Assembly (NCBI GenBank): GCA_965250215.1
Contig: CBDFNN010000004.1
Span: forward strand, 3,596,001-3,660,000
Source: CBDFNN01 sp965250215
GTDB lineage: Bacteria; Bacteroidota; Rhodothermia; Rhodothermales; DATKEJ01
DNA: 64,000 nucleotides
Direction: 5' to 3'
In this document: positions 19,076 through 28,496 of the stretch, one piece after another
Numbering within the stretch: position 1 is the first letter of the stretch
How the letters are laid out: every line of letters begins with the position of its first letter
Program-made: the position numbers and the translations under genes
Notes under the pieces: generated by a model
Seen by the model: the letters and a program-made list of their open reading frames with translations, nothing else
What the model was told of the DNA's origin: nothing
The model's database searches: none

Positions 19076-19266
19076 ATTCTCAAATCTAAAACGAGGACTT
19101 AAACTTGAGATCGGCGCTTTATGGAACACGCCTATTGGCCTAAAGTACTTCTCCAAAATCCCAAGGCCCCCGACTACTACTACGACACAGCTTCTAAGTC
19201 TATTTCAACCACGTCCACGGACAGGAGCTTTTTCTTAAAATCGGCTAACTAGCCAGAAAGCAGAAA

Positions 19267-20829
19267 ATGTCAGTAGAACACAAAATTCTTTGGGTCGACG
19301 ACGAGATCGATATCCTCGAGCCCCACATTATCTTCCTTGAAGCCAAAGGATATAAAGTATCAAAAGTCACAAACGGAAGAGATGCCATCACGAGTCTGGA
19401 GAACTCAAACTTTGATGTAGTTTTTCTGGACGAACAAATGCCGGGAATGGGTGGCTTAGAAACTCTGGAATTGATCAAACAAAATCACCCAAGTCTTCCT
19501 GTGGTAATGATTACTAAGAGCGAGGAAGAAGATATCATGGAAGGGGCGCTCGGCGGTAAAATTGACGACTACCTGATAAAGCCAGTCAACCCCCGGCAGA
19601 TTCTTTTGACCTGCAAGAGAGTCCTAGATCGTGGAAAAATTGAAAATGCCCATTCATCCCAAAGTTATCTGAAGTCCTTTGCCGAGATAGGTTCGAAGAT
19701 TGGACAAGACATGCTTCCGAAAGACTGGGTAGAGCTATATTTGCAACTGGTCAGATTTGACAGAGAATTGCAGTCTGATGAAGGGATCAGGCAAGTTTTT
19801 GAAGATCAGCATCGACAAGCCAACAAAGAGTTTGGCAGATATATCGAAAAGAATTTCCCCACGTGGATCTCGGAAACGTCTTCTCCCCCAACTGAGGAAC
19901 GTCCTGTTTTGTCACATGAGGTAATCCCTCAATTCGTGACTAAGCACATTGGAAAAAAGCCCGTCTTTTTCATTCTGATCGATTGCATGCGCTACGATCA
20001 ATGGCTTGAGTTTGAAGAGCTTCTGTTTCCTCTTTTCAATATTGAGAAGGACTTCTATTACAGCCTTCTGCCAACGGCTACGCCATACTCTCGCAATGCG
20101 ATTTTTAGTGGGCTCTTGCCTTCCGAAATTTCAACGAAATATCCTGAAATTTGGAAGACAGCCGAGACAGACGAACACTCTCGCAACAAACACGAGGAAC
20201 GTTTCCTCAATGATCTCCTGAAAAGGAAGCACTTAGACGTTAAAGCTCACTACGACAAAATCCTTCGAGGCCACGATGGCAGATCGATTACAAAGTCGAT
20301 ACAAAATTATATGAGCAACGACTTGAATGCGATTGTCGTCAATTTTGTAGACAATTTAGCGCACAGCCGATCGGACTCTGCCGTTCTAAAGGAAATCGCG
20401 CCGGATGAAAGGGCCTATCGTTCCTTGACTCGAACTTGGTTCGAGCATTCTTGGCTCTATGAGACTTTCAAGGAATTGTCAAAACTTGATTGTCACATTG
20501 TTGTCACGACTGATCATGGAGTCGTAAGGAGTCTTCACCCAACTAAAGTTCTAGGCGACAAGAATACATCCACTAGCCTTCGATTCAAGTTCGGGAGAAG
20601 TTTAAAATGTGACGAAAAGCATGCGATATTTGTAAAAGATCCGCATAGCTACGGACTACCTGGGAGCATGATGAACACAAATTATATCTTGGCCAAGGAA
20701 GATTACTATTTTGTATATCCGACTAATTACAATCACTACGTCAATCTGTACAAAGACAGCATGCAACACGGCGGTGTCTCCTTGGAAGAAATGATCTTGC
20801 CTGTACTAAACCTTTCACCTAAGTTATAG
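19267..20829 (+). CDS. porX: PorX-like response regulator with C-terminal PglZ phosphatase-like domain
   Basis: Two-component regulator of the PorX type, linked in Bacteroidota to control of type IX secretion. Residues 5-122 are a receiver domain with the acidic pair D11/D12, phospho-acceptor D55 (FLDEQMPG), T83 and K105 (LIKP). A helical linker follows, then a PglZ domain from about residue 230 with LIDCMRYDQW, the nucleophile region LLPTATPYSRNAIFSG, TTDHG and QHGGVSLEEM, so the alkaline-phosphatase-superfamily metal site looks intact. PorX PglZ domains are reported to be zinc-dependent phosphodiesterases. 520 residues is the usual length. tsaE lies two genes downstream, an association also common in Bacteroidota. 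The T9SS-tailed phosphatase at 15360 shows the genome encodes T9SS clients. Confidence 0.9.
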   Translation: MSVEHKILWVDDEIDILEPHIIFLEAKGYKVSKVTNGRDAITSLENSNFDVVFLDEQMPGMGGLETLELIKQNHPSLPVVMITKSEEEDIMEGALGGKIDDYLIKPVNPRQILLTCKRVLDRGKIENAHSSQSYLKSFAEIGSKIGQDMLPKDWVELYLQLVRFDRELQSDEGIRQVFEDQHRQANKEFGRYIEKNFPTWISETSSPPTEERPVLSHEVIPQFVTKHIGKKPVFFILIDCMRYDQWLEFEELLFPLFNIEKDFYYSLLPTATPYSRNAIFSGLLPSEISTKYPEIWKTAETDEHSRNKHEERFLNDLLKRKHLDVKAHYDKILRGHDGRSITKSIQNYMSNDLNAIVVNFVDNLAHSRSDSAVLKEIAPDERAYRSLTRTWFEHSWLYETFKELSKLDCHIVVTTDHGVVRSLHPTKVLGDKNTSTSLRFKFGRSLKCDEKHAIFVKDPHSYGLPGSMMNTNYILAKEDYYFVYPTNYNHYVNLYKDSMQHGGVSLEEMILPVLNLSPKL

Positions 20830-20881
20830 GACGGACTAGCCATTTGCTTTTGGCGATCCATCATCTAGCCCAGAGTGAACG

Positions 20882-22210
20882 ATGTATAAAGTTGCTATCA
20901 TTGGCGCAGGACCGGCAGGTTTCTATGCGACGAGTGCCCTGCTCAAGAAATATGAGGGAGAGATTCGAATTGATCTCTTCGACCGACTTCCGGCACCCTA
21001 TGGTTTAGTCCGATATGGCGTAGCGCCGGATCATGAAAAGATAAAAAACGTCCGCCGAGTTTTTGACAAAAGTGCTAACCATGATTCCTTCCGGTTCTTT
21101 GGGAACGTGGAATATGGAAAGGACATCGACCTCGACGAATTGCGTGCCTGTTATGATCATATCTTGTTCACCGTTGGCTGCCAATCTGCAAGAAAACTTG
21201 GAATAGAAGGTGAATCTTCGGGCAACGTAATTTCAGCCACCGAATTTGTCTACTGGTACAACGGGCATCCGGACTATGTCGATCTAAACCCTGACCTCTC
21301 TGGCTCAACTGCCGTGGTAATTGGAGCAGGTAATGTGGCTCTTGATGTCGCTCGAATCTTGATTCGAGACCTCGACGAGTTGAAAATAACAGATATTGCT
21401 GATCATGCCATCGAATGCCTATCTAAAAGTAATATCAAAGATGTACATGTCCTTGCGAGACGTGGACCGGCCCAAGCAAAGTTTACATCACCCGAATTGA
21501 AAGAGTTTGGCGAACTCGAAAATGTTCAAGCTCTTGTCAGGGAGGAGGAGCTCGTTCTTGATCCCGTGTCTCAGCAATTGGCTGATTCGGACTCTGGTGT
21601 CGCAAAAATTGTCGGGCTGATCAATGGCTTCGATAGACACATCGATCCTTCAGTTGATAGAAGAGTTCACTTTAGATTTCTTGTTTCACCAAAAGTCATA
21701 TCAGGCGACCCTATTTCCGCCGTCAGATTGGTTAGAAACGAGTTGCATCCAAGCGATTCTGGCTATCTGAATTCCATTCCAACAGATAAGGAAGAGATTC
21801 TCGACTGCTCCCTCTTGGTGCCATCGGTCGGATATCGTGGGAATGAACTTCCAGGTCTTCCCTTTAATGAAAAACGAGGGCGAATTCCAAACCTTACTGG
21901 CCGTGTGGAAGGTCTTGACGATGTATATCTCGCAGGATGGACAAAGCGCGGGCCCTCGGGTGTCGTTGGCACAAACAAAGCCGACGCGTCAGAAACAGCT
22001 GTCTTGATGATCGAAGACTATGAGCAAAGCAATCCCATGGAAAAAGGGAATGTGGATCAACTCCTTGGTCAAAAACAAATTGTGAGTGTGAGCTTTGGAG
22101 ATTGGCTCAAAATAAAAGAGAGCGAGGAACAGCATGGCGAATCTCAGGGGCGCCCTCGCGTGAAGTACACAATCCGAGAGCAATTTCTCTCGTTTGTTGG
22201 CAAACAATAA
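20882..22210 (+). CDS. FAD-dependent ferredoxin-NADP+ reductase (adrenodoxin-reductase type)
   Basis: Cytoplasmic flavoprotein moving electrons between NADPH and ferredoxin. The N-terminal FAD-binding loop is GAGPAGFYATSALL, followed by the family-specific PYGLVRYGVAPDHEKIKNV. A second Rossmann loop for NADP is GAGNVALDVARIL near residue 150. The C-terminal part carries SVGYRG and AGWTKRGPSGVVGTNKADA, the signature of FprA/adrenodoxin-reductase enzymes. 442 residues is normal. It lies 52 bases after porX and 6 bases before tsaE, so it shares their transcript. It could support iron-sulfur or fatty-acid desaturation chemistry; nothing local identifies its partner. Confidence 0.9.
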   Translation: MYKVAIIGAGPAGFYATSALLKKYEGEIRIDLFDRLPAPYGLVRYGVAPDHEKIKNVRRVFDKSANHDSFRFFGNVEYGKDIDLDELRACYDHILFTVGCQSARKLGIEGESSGNVISATEFVYWYNGHPDYVDLNPDLSGSTAVVIGAGNVALDVARILIRDLDELKITDIADHAIECLSKSNIKDVHVLARRGPAQAKFTSPELKEFGELENVQALVREEELVLDPVSQQLADSDSGVAKIVGLINGFDRHIDPSVDRRVHFRFLVSPKVISGDPISAVRLVRNELHPSDSGYLNSIPTDKEEILDCSLLVPSVGYRGNELPGLPFNEKRGRIPNLTGRVEGLDDVYLAGWTKRGPSGVVGTNKADASETAVLMIEDYEQSNPMEKGNVDQLLGQKQIVSVSFGDWLKIKESEEQHGESQGRPRVKYTIREQFLSFVGKQ

Positions 22211-22216
22211 AATAGA

Positions 22217-22657
22217 TTGACGGACGACATAAGCTCGCTGCTTCCTAAAGATTGCAATAGCCCAGAGGAAACTATATCGCTGGGAGAAGAAATATCCCTA
22301 GGCCTATCCGCAGGTATGGTTGTAGCCTTGTCAGGAGAATTGGGAACGGGTAAAACTCACTTCACTAAGGGTCTCTGCAAGAGGTTTATTGGAAATGAAA
22401 TGAAGGTAACGAGCCCAACATTTACTCTTGTAAATGAGTACTCAGGCTCTATTCCGATCTACCACTTTGATTTCTATCGGCTTGAAAGTATCGACGAACT
22501 CTTCGATATCGGTTTCGATGAATATCTAGACGGAGGGGGTATATGCATAATCGAATGGCCCGACAAATTTCCTGACGCTATTCCTGAGGGGAGTCTATAT
22601 ATTGACCTCGAACATTGGGGCTCTAGAGGTCGAAAAATATCATTGCGCAGTGGTTGA
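22217..22657 (+). CDS. tsaE: tRNA threonylcarbamoyladenosine biosynthesis protein TsaE
   Basis: ATPase needed with TsaB/TsaD for the t6A37 modification of ANN-decoding tRNAs. The 146-residue protein has the Walker A loop SGELGTGKTHFTKG, the TsaE signature SPTFTLVNEY, HFDFYRL and IIEWPDKF. A TTG start at 22217, six bases after the preceding stop, gives the normal length; no ATG is available before the P-loop in a suitable place. Its position beside porX matches an arrangement seen in other Bacteroidota. Confidence 0.93.
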   Translation: MTDDISSLLPKDCNSPEETISLGEEISLGLSAGMVVALSGELGTGKTHFTKGLCKRFIGNEMKVTSPTFTLVNEYSGSIPIYHFDFYRLESIDELFDIGFDEYLDGGGICIIEWPDKFPDAIPEGSLYIDLEHWGSRGRKISLRSG

Positions 22658-22684
22658 AGACACGACGATGCACGACGCACATTA

Positions 22685-24211
22685 GTGAAGAAAGAATTAC
22701 TCCCATACACCCTACTTAAGCACCACGTCAGATCGATCTTTAGATCTAGGATCTGGAGCAGTAGCAGCATGGTTGCCAATTTGATGGTGACCATTCTAGG
22801 AGTTTACCTTGGTCTATTGGCACTCTTCGGTGGATGGGGTGCAGGAGAAATGATCGACAAGGCCATTTCGACAGGATTCATACCTACTCCCAGAGGAGGT
22901 ACCTCAGCTTCGACTTTCATAGAGTATGTTAGCTCAGTCGGTCTTCCTCTGTTTTTTTCTTGGCTAGTGACCAGATTTTTTTTCCAGCAATCGCCTGTAA
23001 AAAACATCCGCCCCTATCTCATATTGCCTCTCAAGCGCCTGAACATTGCGAACGGATTACTGATTTCATCTTTCTTCAATTTCTTAAACCTACTACCATT
23101 CCTCTTCCTGATTCCATTCACCTATTTCTCGATTCGACCGATTCTCGGCACCTATACGAGCATCTTTTGGTTTTTCTCTCTTATCCTCGTGACGGTCTTT
23201 ATTTCTAATCACTTGGTCACAATTTTCAGACTTTATCTACAGAAATTCCCGAAAATGACCTTGGCTCCGGTTCTTCTAATCGCCCTCTTCATGGGAGTCG
23301 ATGCATGGATGAAAACCGGAATCACATCAAATATCTCAGCCTTCCTATTTAGCCCGACAACATCGTCTGCGGTGATGGGATTCATTATCGTAGTCTTTGG
23401 ACTTTTCTTGCTTCTCCATCTCCTTGCTGTGAACCTGTTGATAAAAGACATTTATTTGGATCACGGAAAAACCTCAAGCGCTTCATCAGCCACCAGCGTT
23501 TTTATTTCAATGCTAGAAAGGCAGGGCGAAGTTGCTCAATACATTGCCCTAGAATTAAAGTTGATTTGGAGAAATAAGAGAACGAGGCAAGTACTAATGG
23601 TGAGCCTTTTTATTCTCCCACTTGGTGTTTTCTACATCAACCAAGGCCGAATAAAATCTGATATTGCCACGGCAATTGGCTCGCTTTTCGTAACAGGTGC
23701 ATTCGCATTCAACTATGGTCAGCTGATGTTTGGATGGGAGTCAGCCCACATGGACGGGATTTGGGTGAGACCTATAAATATCAGTAAATACATTTGGGCA
23801 AAGATTTTGCTACTTCAGGCATCTTGCCTTTCTTTGGGATTTATCAGCCAACCTCTTGTATTGATTTTCACACCGGATCGGCTCAATCTTTTTTGGTCAA
23901 TGTTGCTCTTCAACATGGGCGTCTGCTGTATCGTCCTTGTCTTTGTAGGCTTGTTAAGCACCAAGCGAATTGAGGTCGACAGAAGCACGCTCCTGAACTA
24001 TCAGGGAACAGGGATCCAACACTACATCGTAGTGCTTCCCGTCATGATTATTCCGATGCTTGTGTTATATTTTGCTGGTAGAAAATCTGTATTAATCTTG
24101 GGGAGTGCTGGCCTAGCCTTTGTTCTTCTTACCCCACTTTGGGTTTATCTAATGAAGAAACTATTTATGTCTAGAAGGCATCGAATGCTCGCTGGATTTA
24201 GAGAACAGTAA
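22685..24211 (+). CDS. ABC transporter permease, DUF5687-like
   Basis: Polytopic inner-membrane protein of 508 residues with about twelve hydrophobic segments spread over the whole length, starting with a GTG codon. The opening HHVRSIFRSRIWSSSSMVAN and the large two-block membrane layout resemble the DUF5687 group found in Bacteroidota, which pairs with an ABC ATPase. The ATPase gene follows 19 bases downstream, so the two make one exporter. The cargo is unknown. The family name is from memory of the pattern, not a profile match. Confidence 0.75.
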   Translation: MKKELLPYTLLKHHVRSIFRSRIWSSSSMVANLMVTILGVYLGLLALFGGWGAGEMIDKAISTGFIPTPRGGTSASTFIEYVSSVGLPLFFSWLVTRFFFQQSPVKNIRPYLILPLKRLNIANGLLISSFFNFLNLLPFLFLIPFTYFSIRPILGTYTSIFWFFSLILVTVFISNHLVTIFRLYLQKFPKMTLAPVLLIALFMGVDAWMKTGITSNISAFLFSPTTSSAVMGFIIVVFGLFLLLHLLAVNLLIKDIYLDHGKTSSASSATSVFISMLERQGEVAQYIALELKLIWRNKRTRQVLMVSLFILPLGVFYINQGRIKSDIATAIGSLFVTGAFAFNYGQLMFGWESAHMDGIWVRPINISKYIWAKILLLQASCLSLGFISQPLVLIFTPDRLNLFWSMLLFNMGVCCIVLVFVGLLSTKRIEVDRSTLLNYQGTGIQHYIVVLPVMIIPMLVLYFAGRKSVLILGSAGLAFVLLTPLWVYLMKKLFMSRRHRMLAGFREQ

Positions 24212-24230
24212 TCACCTATTCCTTTCCTGA

Positions 24231-24953
24231 ATGATTGTTCAAACTAGGGATCTCGTTAAGAGATATCCCACTGTGGAAGCGCTAAATCTTTCATCTCTGA
24301 CTATTGAAAAGGGCCAATCCTTTGGTTTGGTTGGCAACAATGGAGCCGGGAAGACGACTTTCTTGAGACTGATACTCGATCTTATTCGACCAACGGAAGG
24401 CCAGATTACGCTCGACGGATTTCCTGTTGATGAGAGTTCTGAATGGAAGGATAACACCGGAAGTTTCCTAGACGAATCTTTCCTTATTGAATATCTCACT
24501 CCAGAAGAGTTTTTTACTTTTGTTGGACGATCTCACAAAATCACTCCAGAGGAGGTCCTCAATAGACTTGCACCATTTGCTGCATTTTTCAACGGAGAAA
24601 TTCTTGAAAAAAAGAAATACATAAGAGACCTTTCGCAGGGCAATAAGAAAAAGATCGGAATCGCTGCGGCTTTAATCGGGAGTCCAGCATTGATCGTATT
24701 AGATGAACCTTTCGCCAATCTTGATCCGAGCTCTCAAATCCGGCTGAAAAACATCTTGAAGAGTGTATCTAACAGAGAAGAAGCAACCTTGATAATTTCG
24801 AGTCACGAACTGAATCACATAACAGAAGTGTGCCAACGAATTACTGTCCTTGACAAGGGTTCTATTGTACATGATATCCAGACTTCCTCTGACACTCTCC
24901 AAGATCTTCAAAAGTATTTTACTGTCCCGGAGGTCGATCCGTACGCCGTCTAA
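24231..24953 (+). CDS. ABC transporter ATP-binding protein
   Basis: Nucleotide-binding subunit for the permease just upstream. 240 residues with Walker A GNNGAGKTTF, the signature LSQGNKKKIG, Walker B LIVLDEPFANLDP and a switch His in IISSHELNHI. The sequence resembles ABC-2-type exporter ATPases (CcmA/NatA-like). Eleven bases later folC begins, so it sits inside the porX-to-folC transcript. Confidence 0.92.
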   Translation: MIVQTRDLVKRYPTVEALNLSSLTIEKGQSFGLVGNNGAGKTTFLRLILDLIRPTEGQITLDGFPVDESSEWKDNTGSFLDESFLIEYLTPEEFFTFVGRSHKITPEEVLNRLAPFAAFFNGEILEKKKYIRDLSQGNKKKIGIAAALIGSPALIVLDEPFANLDPSSQIRLKNILKSVSNREEATLIISSHELNHITEVCQRITVLDKGSIVHDIQTSSDTLQDLQKYFTVPEVDPYAV

Positions 24954-24964
24954 CTAGTCTGCCC

Positions 24965-26266
24965 TTGAAGCCCTTTCGAAATTTTGAAGAGTGTTGTGAT
25001 TTCCTCTTTAATCTGGAGCGAGTCGAGGATTCTGGCTTGGACAATATCGAGTTCAAGTTAGATAAAATGAGAGCGCTGCTTGGCCGCCTAGGAAACCCTC
25101 AAAGTCATTTCCGATCCGTACATGTAGCTGGCACAAACGGGAAGGGTTCTACCTGTTCATTCCTGTCTGCAATCTTGAGCCAGCACAGCTACAAAGTCGG
25201 CCTGCATACTTCCCCCCATCTTTTCTCTTTTGCTGAACGCATGAGGATTAACGGGCAAGAAGGAAGTGAGGAATGGATTATTGGTGCTTGCAACCGGATG
25301 AGAGATTTTATTCTAGAATTGGGGCCAAGTTTTTTTGAGGCTTCCATGGCCATGTCTTTTCTCTACTTCAAAGAGATGGACGTAGACATCGCGATAGTCG
25401 AAGTAGGGCTTGGTGGACGTCTCGATGCCAGTAATGTCCTCGAGCCTGAATTGGCCCTTATAACACAAATCGATTTGGACCACACCAAAATTTTGGGCGA
25501 CACGAAAGTCGAAATCGCAAAGGAAAAAGCCGGAATCATCAAAAAGGACGTTCCCATCGTCACAGCAGATTCTGACCCGGAAGTGATAACAACCATTAGA
25601 AATATCGCGAATTCCGTAGGAGCGACCTTCCTACATCTATCAGATCTTGTATCAATAGATCGAAAAGAGAGCGGTGTATTGTTTAAATCGAAGCAGAAAT
25701 ACTCCGAGGTCACTCTTGGACTAAAAGGGAAACACCAGGCCAGTAACGCGGCTCTTGCTCTAGCAGGGGCTGAATTAATCCTGGGTAAACTCATACCTGA
25801 TCAAGTACACAAAGGCCTCGAAAATGTCATAGCGCTCTCCGGTCTTCGTGCAAGGTGCGAAATAGTCTCCGAGAGCCCCTTCATTGTAGTTGATGTAGCT
25901 CACAATCCTCAAGCCCTGTCTGCGGGCTTAGAATGGTTTTTCAACAATAGAAGTAATAACGGAAGAAGCTTTCTCCTTTTGGGGTTCTCGTCGGACAAGG
26001 ATATAGAAGGAATGCTAGCGATTGTAAAGAGATCAAATGTCACTGTTGTACCAGTTCAATCCAAGACCAAAAGAGGAATGAGTCAAAGCTCCGTAATTGG
26101 ACTATGCGAACAATTGGAGATAGAGACGCAGGTATTTGGCATAGGAGTAGCAGATTCTGTCACGAAATGCATGAAACATTGCGCTGCAAATGATAGTTTG
26201 TACATCGGAGGTTCGCACTACGTCGTTGGAGAAATACCTAAAACTCTGATGACAAAAACAAGTTGA
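24965..26266 (+). CDS. folC: Bifunctional folylpolyglutamate synthase/dihydrofolate synthase
   Basis: Mur-ligase-family enzyme that adds glutamate to dihydropteroate and to tetrahydrofolates in the cytoplasm. 433 residues. Motifs seen: the ATP loop AGTNGKGSTCSFLSAIL, TSPHLFSFAERM, EVGLGGRLDASNV, QIDLDHTKILGDT with the EKAGIIK lysine region, and DVAHNPQAL in the C-terminal domain. The start is a TTG at 24965, eleven bases after the ABC ATPase; this places the N-terminus at the usual distance from the P-loop. The following 248 bases up to rho hold no gene but do contain inverted repeats. Confidence 0.93.
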   Translation: MKPFRNFEECCDFLFNLERVEDSGLDNIEFKLDKMRALLGRLGNPQSHFRSVHVAGTNGKGSTCSFLSAILSQHSYKVGLHTSPHLFSFAERMRINGQEGSEEWIIGACNRMRDFILELGPSFFEASMAMSFLYFKEMDVDIAIVEVGLGGRLDASNVLEPELALITQIDLDHTKILGDTKVEIAKEKAGIIKKDVPIVTADSDPEVITTIRNIANSVGATFLHLSDLVSIDRKESGVLFKSKQKYSEVTLGLKGKHQASNAALALAGAELILGKLIPDQVHKGLENVIALSGLRARCEIVSESPFIVVDVAHNPQALSAGLEWFFNNRSNNGRSFLLLGFSSDKDIEGMLAIVKRSNVTVVPVQSKTKRGMSQSSVIGLCEQLEIETQVFGIGVADSVTKCMKHCAANDSLYIGGSHYVVGEIPKTLMTKTS

Positions 26267-26369
26267 TCACCGCAGCCGCGGGCATATCAATTGAGCTAAT
26301 AGCACTATCCCAATCTCCAGTACGTCCAGTACGTCCAACTAATAATCTATACACAATCCTTCCTTAGCA

Positions 26370-26439
26370 AACTCTAGCAACTGAGAGTTAAATCATTTCG
26401 TAGAAGAGATCTCCAAACAGATCGACACTTCTTTCTACG
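26370..26439 (+). promoter_or_regulatory. rho: Possible structured leader of rho
   Basis: The rho upstream region contains two hairpin-forming segments: AACTCT/AGAGTT at 26370-26375 and 26384-26389, and a nested pair CGTAGAA (26399-26405) with TTCTACG (26433-26439) enclosing GATCT/AGATC (26408-26423). They precede the rho start at 26515 by about 75 bases. Autoregulation of rho through its leader is known in other bacteria; a role here is inference only. Further upstream, CAGTACGTC is repeated twice in tandem near 26319. Confidence 0.25.
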
Positions 26440-26514
26440 TTATCAGTAGCCAGCATTCTTCGCTCACGATCTCATAGACACGATCTTTAGATCCGGAAGG
26501 AGTACCCAAGAATT

Positions 26515-28416
26515 ATGAATATTGCCAGTTTAGAAGAAAAGAAAGTCGCAGATCTTCAAAAGATTGCGCGAGCCCTAGGAATCACGGGTTTTTCTCAGAT
26601 GAGAAAACAAGATCTCGTTTATCAAATAATTGACGCCGTTGCTACCTCAGAAAGCAAAGGAAAAACTGCTAAAGACAGCGCACCGAGTGGTTCTCAAAGC
26701 AGTAGCCAAGGAAATGACCGACGCGGTCAAGGAAATGGCCGAGGTCGAGGAAATAGAGACCGTAGAGGAGGAAATCCTCGAAGTTCAGGTGGCGACAGAG
26801 ATCGCAACAAAGATCAAAGAGATGGCGATCGCAGTGGTGGAGAGAAAAGTAGCGGAGAGTCAAGAAACGACTCTCGACGAAATGAAGGAGGTGGAGATAG
26901 AGGACGCCAGGATAATAATCGGAACGACAAGCGAAAAGACAATCGCAGCGACAACCGATCTGATAACCGATCTGATAACCGAACGGACAACAGAGGAGAA
27001 AACCGAAACGATCGGAATCGGAAAGACGGAAGAAATCGAGGAGATAGAAAACAACGATCCGACAACCGCAGAGACGGAAAAACCCAGAATTCTAACAAGC
27101 GAAACCAGAGTAACAGGCGGAGCGATCAGGGTCAAGATTCCCGCAACGACAACAGACGTCGACAAGGTGGAGGAAATCAAAATCGTGGGCGTAGTCAACA
27201 GACAGATAATCGATCAAGGCAAAGACATCAGAGGATTCCTTTAGGTGATCACCATCCAGAGTACATGCGAGTCTACGATCCGAAAACAACGGATCTAGAT
27301 GGCATGATTCGAAAGATTGGTGTACTGGAAATCCTACCTGATGGCTACGGATTCCTTCGATCAAAAGAATACAATTACCTTCCTAGTCCTGACGACATTT
27401 ACGTATCACCTTCCCAAATCAAACGATTTAGTTTGAAGCTAGGCGACACGGTCGACGGGGACGTTCGGCCTCCAAAAGAAGGAGAACGATTCTTCGCGCT
27501 AATTAAGGTGAATACACTCAATGGTAGAGACCCTGCGGAAGTGCAGGACAGGCAGGGCTTTGATTTCCTTGTTCCGCTATACCCAGAAGAGTGGCTTAAA
27601 CTTGAGACTACTCCCGAGGAGTTCAGCATGAGAACTCTAGACCTCTACTGTCCTATAGGAAAAGGTCAGAGAGCTCTCATTGTGGCACAGCCAAAAACCG
27701 GTAAAACTGTCCTGCTTCAACAGATTGCCAACGCTGTTATGGCAAATCATTCAGACGCTCACTTAATTGTCTTGCTGGTTGATGAGCGACCGGAAGAAGT
27801 GACGGATTTCAGAAATAATATTTCTTCTGACGGAGAAGTCATCGCATCTACATTCGACGAGGACCCAGAACGCCACGTTGAAGTCGCTAATATTGTCCTC
27901 GAGAAAGCGAAAAGACTGGTAGAAGCTGGACAAGACGTGGTCATTCTATTGGACTCAATTACTCGTCTTGCTCGCGCACACAATGCCGTTGCTCCTAGCT
28001 CTGGAAAAACTCTTTCCGGTGGTATCGAGGCTGGTGCACTTCGTGGACCAAAGAAGTTCTTTGGTGCCGCAAGGAATGTTGAAGGCGGTGGATCCCTGAC
28101 CATTATCGGAACGGCATTGATCGATACTGGAAGCCGAATGGATGAAGTCATTTTTGAGGAATTCAAAGGAACAGGTAATGCTGAATTGGTTCTCAACCGA
28201 GAATTGTCAGACAGAAGAATCTTCCCAGCGATCGACATAGTCAGATCTGGAACGAGAAGAGAAGAACTGCTCATCCCTGATGCAAAACTTCAAAGGATCT
28301 GGATCCTCAGAAATATTCTTGCAGACATGTCGCCACTTGAAGCCATGAATTTCCATCTTGGAAAAATGAGAGGGACAAGAGACAACGAGGAATTCCTTCT
28401 GGTAATGAACTCCTAG
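26515..28416 (+). CDS. rho: Transcription termination factor Rho with long Arg/Asp/Asn-rich insertion
   Basis: Hexameric RNA helicase for factor-dependent termination. The N-terminal Rho-N helical domain (MNIASLEEKKVADLQKIARA) is followed by a low-complexity stretch from about residue 45 to 245 made of R, D, N, G, S and Q with repeats such as SDNRSDNR. Then come the RNA-binding cold-shock-like domain (from about 250, ILPDGYGFLRS), the ATPase core with P-loop AQPKTGKTVLLQ, LLVDERPEEVTDF, and ILLDSITRLARAHN. 633 residues; Rho without the insertion is about 420. Such arginine-rich insertions are known in Bacteroidota and some actinobacteria and can add RNA binding or phase separation. A purine-rich AAGGAG lies 14-15 bases before the ATG, and a strong terminator follows. 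Confidence 0.95.
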   Translation: MNIASLEEKKVADLQKIARALGITGFSQMRKQDLVYQIIDAVATSESKGKTAKDSAPSGSQSSSQGNDRRGQGNGRGRGNRDRRGGNPRSSGGDRDRNKDQRDGDRSGGEKSSGESRNDSRRNEGGGDRGRQDNNRNDKRKDNRSDNRSDNRSDNRTDNRGENRNDRNRKDGRNRGDRKQRSDNRRDGKTQNSNKRNQSNRRSDQGQDSRNDNRRRQGGGNQNRGRSQQTDNRSRQRHQRIPLGDHHPEYMRVYDPKTTDLDGMIRKIGVLEILPDGYGFLRSKEYNYLPSPDDIYVSPSQIKRFSLKLGDTVDGDVRPPKEGERFFALIKVNTLNGRDPAEVQDRQGFDFLVPLYPEEWLKLETTPEEFSMRTLDLYCPIGKGQRALIVAQPKTGKTVLLQQIANAVMANHSDAHLIVLLVDERPEEVTDFRNNISSDGEVIASTFDEDPERHVEVANIVLEKAKRLVEAGQDVVILLDSITRLARAHNAVAPSSGKTLSGGIEAGALRGPKKFFGAARNVEGGGSLTIIGTALIDTGSRMDEVIFEEFKGTGNAELVLNRELSDRRIFPAIDIVRSGTRREELLIPDAKLQRIWILRNILADMSPLEAMNFHLGKMRGTRDNEEFLLVMNS

Positions 28417-28460
28417 GGAGGCAGATATTGTCGCTCTAGAACGAGCTGCACATAGAACTA

Positions 28461-28488
28461 AAGCCGACTCCTCAGGGGTCGGCTTTTT
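28461..28488 (+). terminator. Rho-independent terminator after rho
   Basis: An 11-base-pair stem (AAGCCGACTCC with GGGGTCGGCTT, one T-G wobble) with a TCA loop is followed by TTTTTAT. It closes the plus-strand rho transcript just before the stop codon of the convergent epimerase gene. Confidence 0.9.
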
Positions 28489-28496
28489 ATATTTTC

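Noticed and set aside
19070..19091. AT-rich hairpin at the stop of the outer-membrane barrel gene as a terminator
   Set aside because: A 9-base stem with CTCA loop is present, but no T-run follows on either strand.
26319..26336. Tandem CAGTACGTC direct repeat
   Set aside because: Only two copies of nine bases; too short to call a repeat element or binding site.
26630..27244. A 204-codon alternative reading frame and long antisense frames across the rho low-complexity region
   Set aside because: They arise from the biased repetitive composition of the rho Arg/Asp/Asn stretch; the rho frame is supported by domains on both sides.
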